Of a DNA stretch of 64,000 nt, positions 57,096 to 64,000 are shown piece by piece. This DNA is from Marinomonas balearica. GTDB lineage: Bacteria > Pseudomonadota > Gammaproteobacteria > Pseudomonadales > Marinomonadaceae. Each line of letters begins with the position of its first letter. Position 1 is the stretch's first letter. The stretch spans positions 1 to 64,000 of the forward strand of contig NZ_SNXC01000002.1 of the NCBI RefSeq assembly GCF_004362145.1. Direction: 5' to 3'. Position numbers and translations under genes: made by a program. The notes beneath the pieces were generated by a model, which saw only the letters and a list, made by a program, of their open reading frames with translations, made no database searches and was not told the DNA's origin.

Positions 57096-57941
57096 TTATT
57101 CAGATGCTGTCAGACTTTCGCTCAAATCCGCCAACTTTGTTTTTCGCAAATCGCTTGGTGTTAAGCCGAAACGGGTTTTAAAGCGATTGGAAAATCTTGA
57201 TTGAGAGAGATAGCCACACCGTTCAGATATGATTGATATGGGTAAATGAGTGGTTTGCAGCAAGTGCAACCCCAGACCCAATTTGACTTGGTCTTTGATT
57301 TCTTGAACCGATGTTCCTTCGGATTTAAGTCTGCGACGCAAGGTGGATTCGCTCATTGCTAATTCATCACATAGTGTATCCAGAGAAAGATCTTTTTCCG
57401 GCTGCAAGCTGATGATGTGATGCAATTTTTGGCTTACTTTATGATTAGAAACCATTCCTAATATGTCGGAGTGCCCCGCTAGAGAAAGTACATGAAGAAG
57501 CTCTTTGCGTCTCAACGACCAAAGTTCTTTCGGTGCCCACCGTGCAAACTCAATAAACTGATAGAGACTTTCGTTTAGTTCATGGGATACGTCTCCAATG
57601 TAATAGGAGTCTGTATTTTGCGAATTTGTCACATGTGATAACTCGGTGAAATCCTGCCGCTCAAATTCAATGACGAGAGCAAAATAGTGGCTTGGGTTGG
57701 GGAGGTTGCGCATATGTACATTCGGGTTGTCGGACAGAAAAACGAATTGCCCTGATGCGCAAAGGTGTTCGCTCACAGAGCCAAGAGATTTCTGGCCGCC
57801 CAGTACGACAATCAAGAGCGGATTTACAATGGGAACATTCTTCATCACCTGCTCATCTTTAGCGGAATAAATCGAAAACGGTAAAGGTCTTTCGGTATAT
57901 GTTACGTCCGTTATCAGATCGATCATCTTGCTGGGTTCCAC
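57096..57941 (-). CDS. AraC-family transcriptional regulator
   Basis: A 281-residue regulator with an AraC N-terminal cupin-like region (residues ~15-150) and two helix-turn-helix motifs at the C-terminus: SLDTLCDELAMSESTLRRRL and ISERCGYLSQSRFSNRFKTR followed by FGLTPSDLRK. The N-terminal layout recalls the AraC_N (PF06719-type) subgroup. It shares a strand with the downstream PEBP-family gene and probably controls it or itself; no operator was identified. Confidence 0.92.
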   Translation of the reverse strand: MEPSKMIDLITDVTYTERPLPFSIYSAKDEQVMKNVPIVNPLLIVVLGGQKSLGSVSEHLCASGQFVFLSDNPNVHMRNLPNPSHYFALVIEFERQDFTELSHVTNSQNTDSYYIGDVSHELNESLYQFIEFARWAPKELWSLRRKELLHVLSLAGHSDILGMVSNHKVSQKLHHIISLQPEKDLSLDTLCDELAMSESTLRRRLKSEGTSVQEIKDQVKLGLGLHLLQTTHLPISIISERCGYLSQSRFSNRFKTRFGLTPSDLRKTKLADLSESLTASE

Positions 57942-58084
57942 AATAAGCTCCTTTAGTGATAGATGAATCGCCGCTTCTGTCTCGAAGGCAGAGCCTATGC
58001 GTCAAACGTTATCATTAAAATTGAGTAAGACTACAGAAAATAGCCGAAACCTTTTACAATACGGCAAAAATTAAACTCTATCTA

Positions 58085-58462
58085 ATGGGTGATACCTTGT
58101 CTTCAGAAAAGTCTTCAGAAAATACTAGCTTCGAAGTTCGATTACAAATGGCGCATGACGAGCTGGAGAAGCGAGGAGTGTGGCGTTCAAATTATAATCC
58201 GCCAATATACAGCTTGCTTCGTCGTCTAGGTATTAAGTTACCGCCCCCGTACTTCCTTTCATTTCACGCTAATGTGATCGTAAACTTTGTCTATATGTTA
58301 GCGTTAGCCTCAATTATTTTTGCGTTTACTCAAGGCGGCTTTGATGCCAGTGTGTTTGATAAAACACTGCTCTGGAGTATAGCTTACAGTATTTTTATGG
58401 CCGTTTTTTATCTGTGGCGTCGCACACAATTAAAATTAGGTGCGTGGAAAAACATAGGATAA
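58085..58462 (+). CDS. DUF6404-like small membrane protein
   Basis: A 125-residue protein with a polar N-terminal ~60 residues (DELEKRGVWRSNYNPPIYSL, LRRLGIKLPPPYFLSF) and two hydrophobic segments (about 66-84 and 96-112). The N-terminal pattern agrees with DUF6404 proteins as I remember them; function unknown. ATG at 58085 is preceded by only weak Shine-Dalgarno sequence. It is divergent from the AraC-family gene with 143 bases between. Confidence 0.68.
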   Translation: MGDTLSSEKSSENTSFEVRLQMAHDELEKRGVWRSNYNPPIYSLLRRLGIKLPPPYFLSFHANVIVNFVYMLALASIIFAFTQGGFDASVFDKTLLWSIAYSIFMAVFYLWRRTQLKLGAWKNIG

Positions 58463-58790
58463 CCATAAAGCGCAATTAGCACATAATATCGATAAGTTAA
58501 TGAAATTATTATCGTTTGATAGCTTGACCGTATTTGTCTATACAAGATGCGTCAAAAGAATGTTATCTATCCGTTTACTTGCTGACCAATTGGATATATT
58601 GTGCATAAAATGAGATGGCTGGAGTGATGTATTTAAGTACGGCTATTTTAAGGCTAGAAATGAATAATGTTTTGCCTTAACGGTTGGCAGGTTTATTGCT
58701 TTTTAAAAGCAGTGAGATAGACATTATTCTAGCAATCTAATGGTAAATTAATCTTTTAAGTATTCTAAAAAACAAACAATGGGGACACTT
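58463..58790. other. Intergenic stretch upstream of the amino acid ABC operon
   Basis: 328 AT-rich bases without a supported gene. A near-perfect short palindrome TGCTTTTTAAAAGCA (58697-58711) lies about 80 bases before the binding-protein start and could be an operator. A GGGGA ribosome site directly precedes that start. No clear -35/-10 pair was fixed by eye. Confidence 0.45.
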
Positions 58791-59597
58791 ATGAAATTGG
58801 GTATTAAAAAAGCCTTAGCGGGTTTGGCGTTGGCAGGTTCTCTTGTCGCTACAGCAAACGTTAATGCTGCGTCTGCAATCGATGGTATCCTATCAAGCGA
58901 TGAGCTTAAAGTGTGTTTCGAAGCGGGTTACATTCCGTTTGAAATGAAAACGAAAGACGGTCGATTCATTGGTTTTGATATTGATATTGGCAAACACATG
59001 GCTCGAACCATGGATGTTAAGTTTGTTCCTGTTAATACCGCTTGGGATGGCATCATTCCAGCTCTTCAAACTGAGAAATGTGACATCATCATGGGTGGTA
59101 TGACGATTACGGCTCAGCGTAACCTAAAAGTGATGTTTGCTAACCCGTACATTACGATTGGTCAAACTGTCGTGATAAAGCCTGAGCTAGAAGGCAAAAT
59201 CACAAGTTATAAAGACCTAAACGATCCAAAATATACAATAACGTCTCAGCTTGGTACGACCGGCGCAGAAGCTGCGAAAAAGTATTTGTCGAAGGCAAAA
59301 TTGGATTTGTTTGAAACGTCCGCAGACGGTGTACTGCAAGTAGCAAACGGAAAAGCGGATGCGTTTGTTTATGACCTTCCATTTAACGCTTTGTACTCTT
59401 CTCAGCATCAAGACACAGTCGTTCATTTAGATGAATCGTTCACTTACGAACCTCTTGGCTGGGCTATTCGTCAAGATGATCCGAACTTCCTTAACTTCTT
59501 GAATAATTACCTTACACAAATTAAGAACGATGGTACGTATGATCGTATTTACTCTAAGTGGTTCGAATCGGACTCTTGGGTAGACAGCATTCAATAA
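58791..59597 (+). CDS. Polar amino acid ABC transporter periplasmic binding protein
   Basis: A 268-residue SBP_bac_3-family protein. Signal peptide of about 27 residues (KALAGLALAGSLVATANVNA). Motifs of the family: LKVCFEAGYIPFEMKTKDGR, GFDIDIGKHMARTMDVKFVP, TAWDGIIPALQTEKCDIIMG and GMTITAQRNLKVMFANPY. ATG at 58791 is preferred over 58779 because GGGGAC sits 6 bases before it. It begins a three-gene operon with permease and ATPase. Ligand is a polar amino acid or opine-like compound; glutamine, glutamate and arginine types cannot be separated by eye. Confidence 0.92.
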   Translation: MKLGIKKALAGLALAGSLVATANVNAASAIDGILSSDELKVCFEAGYIPFEMKTKDGRFIGFDIDIGKHMARTMDVKFVPVNTAWDGIIPALQTEKCDIIMGGMTITAQRNLKVMFANPYITIGQTVVIKPELEGKITSYKDLNDPKYTITSQLGTTGAEAAKKYLSKAKLDLFETSADGVLQVANGKADAFVYDLPFNALYSSQHQDTVVHLDESFTYEPLGWAIRQDDPNFLNFLNNYLTQIKNDGTYDRIYSKWFESDSWVDSIQ

Positions 59598-59610
59598 GAC
59601 TCCTTCCCGA

Positions 59611-59636
59611 GAGGGCTCATAATGTTATGGGCCCTC
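59611..59636 (+). terminator. Hairpin between binding-protein and permease genes
   Basis: A 12-bp stem with one T-G pair (GAGGGCTCATAA at 59611-59622 with TTATGGGCCCTC at 59625-59636) followed by TTTC. It lies 13 bases after the binding-protein stop; partial termination here would give more binding protein than membrane parts. Confidence 0.75.
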
Positions 59637-59660
59637 TTTCACTGCTAATTAAGAGATATC

Positions 59661-60608
59661 ATGGAAACACAATCTAGTCGCTGGCTGGGTCATGGGCTTT
59701 ATTTGCTTATAATGGCTATCCTCATTTCCGGAGTGTATTTCTCTGGACAACGTATCAACTACACTTGGCATTGGGAGCGTTTATGGCCGTATATTGTAAA
59801 CACTGACCCACAAGATATTTTTGCTGAGACAGACGGAACCGTAGTGATCGATGAAAAAGGGACTCTAAGCATTGAACCTGATTACGGTGGCGATCCTCAG
59901 ATTGTTAGAGAATACACAACGTTAGTCGCATATGATGGCGATTTAATCTTTCAAGGCGATACGCTGGCACGATTGGAAGGGTGGCGTTTTGGCCCAATTG
60001 CCGAAGGCCTTTGGGTGACGATAAAATTATCGTTTATATCGCTGATATTTTCGATCATTTTAGGGCTAATATTTGGCTTGATGCGGATATCGCACCGGCA
60101 AGTGATGCGCAATCTCGCCGTTACGTATGTTGAAGTCATACGCGGTACACCATTATTGGTGCAGATCTTTATCGTCTATTTCTTTATTGGCACTGTATTT
60201 GATCTCGATCGATTTACGGCTGGGGTAGCAGCACTGTCTATCTTTACGGGCGCCTATGTTGCTGAAATTGTTCGCGCAGGAATTCAGTCAGTGCCGACAG
60301 GTCAAATGGAAGCTGCTCGATCGTTAGGCATGAATTATGTCCAAGCGATGTGCTATGTCATTATGCCGCAAGCCATCAAGCGAACACTACCGCCTTTGGC
60401 TGGGCAGTTTATAAACTTAATTAAAGATTCCTCATTGGTTTCTGTTATTTCTATTACAGACTTAACAAAAGCTGGCCGTGAAGTTGTGAGTGGCAGTTTC
60501 GCACCGTTTGAGGTGTGGTTTACGGTCGCAGCTCTGTATCTCATCGTGACGGGAGCGTTGTCTTGGGCCATTCAGATCTTAGAAAAGAGGTTATCTGCAA
60601 GTGACTGA
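59661..60608 (+). CDS. Amino acid ABC transporter permease
   Basis: A 315-residue HisM/GlnP-type permease. It has an N-terminal transmembrane helix (~12-30), a soluble insert of about 85 residues ([37 protein letters not shown]), then four to five helices with the EAA loop [20 protein letters not shown] and [19 protein letters not shown]. The periplasmic insert makes it longer than the usual ~220-240 residues. A single permease gene implies a homodimer. Its end overlaps the ATPase start by 8 bases. Confidence 0.92.
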   Translation: METQSSRWLGHGLYLLIMAILISGVYFSGQRINYTWHWERLWPYIVNTDPQDIFAETDGTVVIDEKGTLSIEPDYGGDPQIVREYTTLVAYDGDLIFQGDTLARLEGWRFGPIAEGLWVTIKLSFISLIFSIILGLIFGLMRISHRQVMRNLAVTYVEVIRGTPLLVQIFIVYFFIGTVFDLDRFTAGVAALSIFTGAYVAEIVRAGIQSVPTGQMEAARSLGMNYVQAMCYVIMPQAIKRTLPPLAGQFINLIKDSSLVSVISITDLTKAGREVVSGSFAPFEVWFTVAALYLIVTGALSWAIQILEKRLSASD

Positions 60609-61350
60609 TAAAACATTAAATGCGCCCATTATTCAGGCTCGTCATGTTGATAAGACCTATCCCAATGGTTGTCATGCATTAAAGAAAGTGTCGCTAGATG
60701 TTAAACGCGGTGAAGTGGTGGTTATTATTGGGCCAAGTGGTTCCGGTAAATCGACGTTTCTTCGAACATTGAATCAGCTTGAAACCATTTCTACTGGCGC
60801 AATCGATATTGATGGAATCGAACTGACCGACAGTTCAACCAATATTAATAAAGTTCGTGAAGAAGTCGGCATGGTGTTTCAGTCGTTTAACTTGTTTCCT
60901 CATAAGACCGCATTGGGAAATGTGATGTTGTCGCCGATGAAAGTAAAAAAGGAAACTCGTGCTGAGGCTGAAGTTCATGCTCGTGAGTTACTCACGCGTG
61001 TTGGCTTAGCGGAGCGTATGCAGAACTACCCTTCACGTTTGTCTGGTGGACAGCAGCAACGAGTGGCCATTGCGAGAGCATTAGCGATGAAGCCTAAGAT
61101 CATGTTGTTCGACGAGCCGACTAGTGCGCTGGACCCTGAAATGGTGGGTGAAGTGCTGGATGTTATGAAAGGCCTTGCTCAAGAAGGCATGACCATGGTG
61201 GTTGTAACACATGAAATGGGCTTTGCTAAGGAAGTCGCAGACCGAGTTGTTTTCATGGAAGAGGGCGAACTTATTCTAGAAGAATCGCCCGATACCTTCT
61301 TCGAATCCAACCACCCTCGTTTGAATCGCTTTTTGGGACAAGTACTGTAA
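60601..61350 (+). CDS. Amino acid ABC transporter ATP-binding protein (GlnQ-like)
   Basis: A 249-residue ABC ATPase: Walker [18 protein letters not shown]-loop [17 protein letters not shown], signature [17 protein letters not shown], Walker [16 protein letters not shown] and switch His in [10 protein letters not shown]. These are near the textbook GlnQ/HisP sequences. GTG at 60601 overlaps the permease stop by 8 bases and has GAGG upstream. It powers the transporter encoded by the two genes before it. Confidence 0.95.
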   Translation: MTDKTLNAPIIQARHVDKTYPNGCHALKKVSLDVKRGEVVVIIGPSGSGKSTFLRTLNQLETISTGAIDIDGIELTDSSTNINKVREEVGMVFQSFNLFPHKTALGNVMLSPMKVKKETRAEAEVHARELLTRVGLAERMQNYPSRLSGGQQQRVAIARALAMKPKIMLFDEPTSALDPEMVGEVLDVMKGLAQEGMTMVVVTHEMGFAKEVADRVVFMEEGELILEESPDTFFESNHPRLNRFLGQVL

Positions 61351-61357
61351 TAGTTTG

Positions 61358-61378
61358 AGTGGCTTTTTCGAAGCCACT
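61358..61378 (+). terminator. Terminator of the amino acid ABC operon
   Basis: A perfect 8-bp stem AGTGGCTT / AAGCCACT (61358-61365 and 61371-61378) with a 5-base loop, 7 bases after the ATPase stop, followed by the weak T-rich run ATTTCGATTGTTT. Confidence 0.7.
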
Positions 61379-61556
61379 ATTTCGATTGTTTCTGTTGTCA
61401 GGAACGGAAATGGAAACAATCGGAAATATCCATTCTTTACCACTCTTCAGACATACATCACGTTACACATTACTCAACAAACAGACACAATTGAGCCTTC
61501 AACGACTGCTATTATTATGTAAATACCTTTATTAGGGTATCAATTTATAGTTTTTA

Positions 61557-62540
61557 GTGGTGCTCTCGGTGAAAAAACCTGATATTCCTACCAACGATGA
61601 AGCGCGTTTATACGCTTTAAACATTCTGCGTATTTTAGACACAGAGCCAGAACAGCGTTTTGATTGCATTACCCGTTTGGCCAGCAATATGTTTGATGTC
61701 CCTATTGCCTTAGTGAGCTTAGTAGACGAAGAACGTCAGTGGTTTAAATCTAAAGTAGGTTTGGCGGCCTGTGAAACGAGTCGAGATATTTCGTTTTGTG
61801 GTCATTCAATTAACGAAGAAAATCATCTTATTGTTGAGGATGCGACGAAAGATATTCGCTTCTTTGATAACCCTTTAGTAACGGGGGACTTGTCGATTCG
61901 TTTTTATACAGGGAAGGTATTGCGAGATCACCAAGGCTACGCTTTAGGAACATTGTGCTTAATTGACACTAAACCTCGGCAGTTCAGTGATGAGAATCTC
62001 CAGTCTCTCAATGATCTCGGTAGCATCGTTGAGCGCGAGTTACTTGCACTGCGTTTGGCCAAGTTGGATGGATTAACCCAATTGCTTAATCGCATCGGGT
62101 TTGTATCTGACACTGAAAAGTTGTTCTCTTCTGCAAATGATGTACGCTTAAAAGCCTATTATTTTGATTTGGATAACTTCAAATCTCTGAATGACAGTGG
62201 AGGTCATGACTTAGGAGACAAGGCACTTAAAGTGTTCTCCTCAGGCTTGCAGGCGAGTTTTCATCATTCTGATTTAGTGGGACGATTGGGTGGTGATGAA
62301 TTCATGGTCGTGTCCAAAGCAGAGAATAGCAGCGATCTAAACGTGAGCGACCCTATTGCTCAACTAGATCAATATTTGAATACAAACCCCTTGTATGATG
62401 AAGGCAATACGTCGGGGCTAAGCTACTCATGGGGAGTAACGGACTTTATCGTTACTCCTGAGACAGACTTTGAGCATATTCTTAAATGCGCAGATCGTGC
62501 AATGTACGATCAGAAAATGCGGAAAAGTGATTGCTCTTGA
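61557..62540 (+). CDS. GAF-GGDEF diguanylate cyclase
   Basis: A 327-residue soluble protein. The N-terminal GAF domain (residues ~20-160) has ALNILRILDTEPEQRFDCIT, DVPIALVSLVDEERQWFKSK and SRDISFCGHSI, the common cytosolic GAF type. The GGDEF domain (~165-320) holds LTQLLNRIGF, YFDLDNFKSLNDSGGHDLGD and GRLGGDEFMV, so it should be an active cyclase. The RxxD inhibitory site is altered (HHSD). Three GTG codons (61557, 61560, 61569) could start it. It is monocistronic, and the GAF ligand or redox cue is unknown. Confidence 0.92.
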   Translation: MVLSVKKPDIPTNDEARLYALNILRILDTEPEQRFDCITRLASNMFDVPIALVSLVDEERQWFKSKVGLAACETSRDISFCGHSINEENHLIVEDATKDIRFFDNPLVTGDLSIRFYTGKVLRDHQGYALGTLCLIDTKPRQFSDENLQSLNDLGSIVERELLALRLAKLDGLTQLLNRIGFVSDTEKLFSSANDVRLKAYYFDLDNFKSLNDSGGHDLGDKALKVFSSGLQASFHHSDLVGRLGGDEFMVVSKAENSSDLNVSDPIAQLDQYLNTNPLYDEGNTSGLSYSWGVTDFIVTPETDFEHILKCADRAMYDQKMRKSDCS

Positions 62541-62587
62541 ATTCACCGTTCTCTAATGTACTGTTTTCTAACTCATTGCTTATATAT

Positions 62588-63160
62588 TCATGCATTGTAT
62601 CGTTTTTGCAGCTGAGAAAGTAACGTCTCAAAGACGGTTAAGTCCGTATACAAAGCAGAAGGGTCGACATCGCCCGTTAGAAATAGCCCGTTAGCGATAT
62701 GGATGCCGCCTTCAAGCATGAGATTATCCATTAAGCCAAATTCTTCTATTTTGTGATCTAGTTTGTCTCGTATTTCTCCTTTAGGTGCATTCGCAAGGTC
62801 ACCTTCGCCATATTGGTGCCATACTCGATCTAAAAAAGGCGTCGTCGTGTTGCTGTAGGCGGCCAACTTTTTACGTAACCCTCTGCCTAAACCTAGCTCG
62901 TAAATTGTCCCTGCGTCTGCACTGGTTCCCCGAAAGGGCGTGAGATTAGCGACTACGATATCGCATTTTTCTACCAACAACTCATTTCCCTTGCTTATTG
63001 CTAGGGCCGTATCTAGGGGAGTGGCCTGAGGTGCAATGGTTTTATCTAAAGGAAAAATACCAGTAAACCCATATTTTTCGCACAGCGCTTTTTTCGTTTC
63101 GCCGATTTCTTCCGCATTTGGTAAGAATACCTCGGGGCCCGCTAAGTATATTTTTTGCAA
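62588..63160 (-). CDS. Nucleoside 2-deoxyribosyltransferase
   Basis: A 190-residue protein of the nucleoside deoxyribosyltransferase family: IYLAGPEVFLPNAEEIG at the start, CDIVVANLTPFRGTSADAGT and IYELGLGRGLRKKLAAYSN with the likely nucleophilic Glu in YELG. Members exchange bases between deoxynucleosides or hydrolyse deoxynucleoside monophosphates, in salvage or nucleotide-pool cleaning. It is monocistronic; the next gene on the same strand (lactonase family) lies downstream, 75 bases beyond the promoter side. Confidence 0.88.
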   Translation of the reverse strand: MQKIYLAGPEVFLPNAEEIGETKKALCEKYGFTGIFPLDKTIAPQATPLDTALAISKGNELLVEKCDIVVANLTPFRGTSADAGTIYELGLGRGLRKKLAAYSNTTTPFLDRVWHQYGEGDLANAPKGEIRDKLDHKIEEFGLMDNLMLEGGIHIANGLFLTGDVDPSALYTDLTVFETLLSQLQKRYNA

Positions 63161-63236
63161 AGTAATCTCTCCGTAAATTAAGGCTTATGATGCTAAAGAG
63201 AGCGGAGCATAGATTCAAGTCGTCAGATCAATAGTT

Positions 63237-64000
63237 TTAGACGGGTCGTAATTCTATCCAATCAGGGCTTTTTCCAACCTTAAGTCGGCTCTTGAATGTG
63301 AGATGGCCTGAGTGTGGGTGAATCGCGTAGCAGGCAATGTGGTTGGACGATTGACCAGCAGCAATTAAAAATACACTGTCGCGAGTAAGTGCAATGCTTC
63401 TCGGACGCTCTTCTGTTTGAACCGTTTGTACATGACTCATTGCCCCTTTCTCGTTTAATGCAAAAACATCGATCGTTGAGGAGCATTTTTCGGATGCATA
63501 TAAAAATTGCCCATCGTGGCGAATGTGGATGTCTGCCGCCGCAATGTCATTGCGTGGGTTGTATAAGCAGGCGGAAAGCAGCATTTCTTGCTGAACTGTG
63601 AGCTTATTTTGAGTGTACTGTATGGCAGTTATTGTGCCGTTTAACTCTCCGATAACGTAAATGAAATTGAGCGTAGGGTGAAAGCCAATATGCCTTGGCC
63701 CTGTGCCTTTAGCCAGCTGTAACGTTGTGTCAGGTTGTTCCAACGCTGCGTGCTTTATAAAAGGGGCGGCGCTCCACATACAAATCTGATCACTGCCCAA
63801 GCTGCTCGCAAAAGCAAACATTTGGCCATCGCGTTTTATTGAACGAAACATATGAGAATGAGCGCCGATATTGGCGCTTATTGGCGACTTACCTATCGTG
63901 TGATCGTTATCTATTTGATAAAGGGAAATATCATGATCTACATACGATGCAGAATATAAAATGTCATCGTATTTGGACGCCCAAATGTACGCGAGATTCT
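63237..64000 (-). CDS. Lactonase-family beta-propeller protein (6-phosphogluconolactonase-like), 5' end cut off
   Basis: At least 254 residues, open to the right edge with no start inside the window. Repeated blades are visible: AYIWASKYDDILYSASYVDH, TLQLAKGTGPRHIGFHPTLN, IYVIGELNGTITAIQY and IHIRHDGQFLYASEKCSSTI, DVFALNEKGAMSHVQTV, ending KVGKSPDWIELRP. The GPRHIxFHP and LYxSxR/K patterns belong to the lactonase family that includes YbhE/Pgl. An in-frame ATG at 63851 exists, but clear family sequence continues upstream of it. It probably hydrolyses a sugar lactone in the cytoplasm; the substrate is not certain. Confidence 0.85.
   Translation of the reverse strand, partial: NLAYIWASKYDDILYSASYVDHDISLYQIDNDHTIGKSPISANIGAHSHMFRSIKRDGQMFAFASSLGSDQICMWSAAPFIKHAALEQPDTTLQLAKGTGPRHIGFHPTLNFIYVIGELNGTITAIQYTQNKLTVQQEMLLSACLYNPRNDIAAADIHIRHDGQFLYASEKCSSTIDVFALNEKGAMSHVQTVQTEERPRSIALTRDSVFLIAAGQSSNHIACYAIHPHSGHLTFKSRLKVGKSPDWIELRPV

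Overview
The window looks like a chromosomal segment of a marine gammaproteobacterium, most like Marinomonas or a close relative in the Oceanospirillales. This rests on the mid-range base composition, the set of genes (tripartite tricarboxylate transporter, several c-di-GMP proteins, BLUF photoreceptor, FrcBCA-type sugar transporter) and the protein flavour; no database was consulted. It opens on the last ~43 bases of a 5S rRNA with its terminator, so an rRNA operon lies just to the left.

From 203 to 11297 (minus) runs a tightly packed ten-gene catabolic operon: a TctCBA tricarboxylate-type importer, an alpha/beta-hydrolase whose nucleophile codon reads Ala, a fused enoyl-CoA hydratase/3-hydroxyacyl-CoA dehydrogenase, a 3-oxoadipyl-CoA-type thiolase, an enol-lactonase-like hydrolase, a GST, a CaiB/BaiF CoA-transferase, a carboxymuconolactone-decarboxylase-like protein and a second crotonase. 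A divergent GntR/UTRA regulator and a palindrome sitting on the -10 box suggest simple repression. The genes together look like uptake, CoA activation and beta-oxidation-like cleavage of an unidentified organic acid.

From 12.8 to 26.1 kb there are housekeeping and stress genes: a ferric-reductase-like flavocytochrome, a transglutaminase-like protein, a BLUF protein, ArfB, a YjfI-PspA-YqiJ-flotillin membrane-stress operon, a small-protein pair plus an aminoglycoside/choline-kinase-like phosphotransferase, a large coiled-coil membrane protein, HrpB and a ferredoxin. From 26.2 to 33.7 kb a response regulator and hybrid histidine kinase are followed by an FrcBCA-type sugar ABC transporter and a second, orphan periplasmic binding protein that may be the kinase's sensory partner. 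Then come D-lactate dehydrogenase, a trans-sulfuration PLP enzyme and a GcvA-like LysR regulator.

From about 38.0 to 43.4 kb lies an AT-rich accessory island: two paralogous small membrane proteins, a third small membrane protein, an unknown soluble protein, a decayed gene, an orphan lipoprotein, and two 438-bp direct repeats about 94% identical by hand count. Each repeat carries the C-terminal remnant of what looks like a Y1 (IS200/REP-associated type) transposase and is followed by copies of a GGGTGTCTGTTAGTA motif, five of them in a 21-bp tandem array. The island also holds a diguanylate cyclase and ends at a 3' fragment of a second LysR gene resembling the intact one on its left side.

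The rest (43.5-64 kb) is mixed chromosomal content: AmtB without GlnK, long-form HisG, two esterases, an ABC exporter, a LysR regulator divergent from a Q-repeat DUF1127 protein with a long palindrome between them, D-serine dehydratase, a voltage-gated cation channel with an acidic filter, a degenerate-GGDEF/EAL protein, a PEBP-family protein, an AraC regulator, a polar amino acid ABC transporter, a GAF-GGDEF protein, a nucleoside deoxyribosyltransferase, and a lactonase-family propeller cut by the right edge. No tRNA, CRISPR array, complete insertion sequence or replication origin was recognised.
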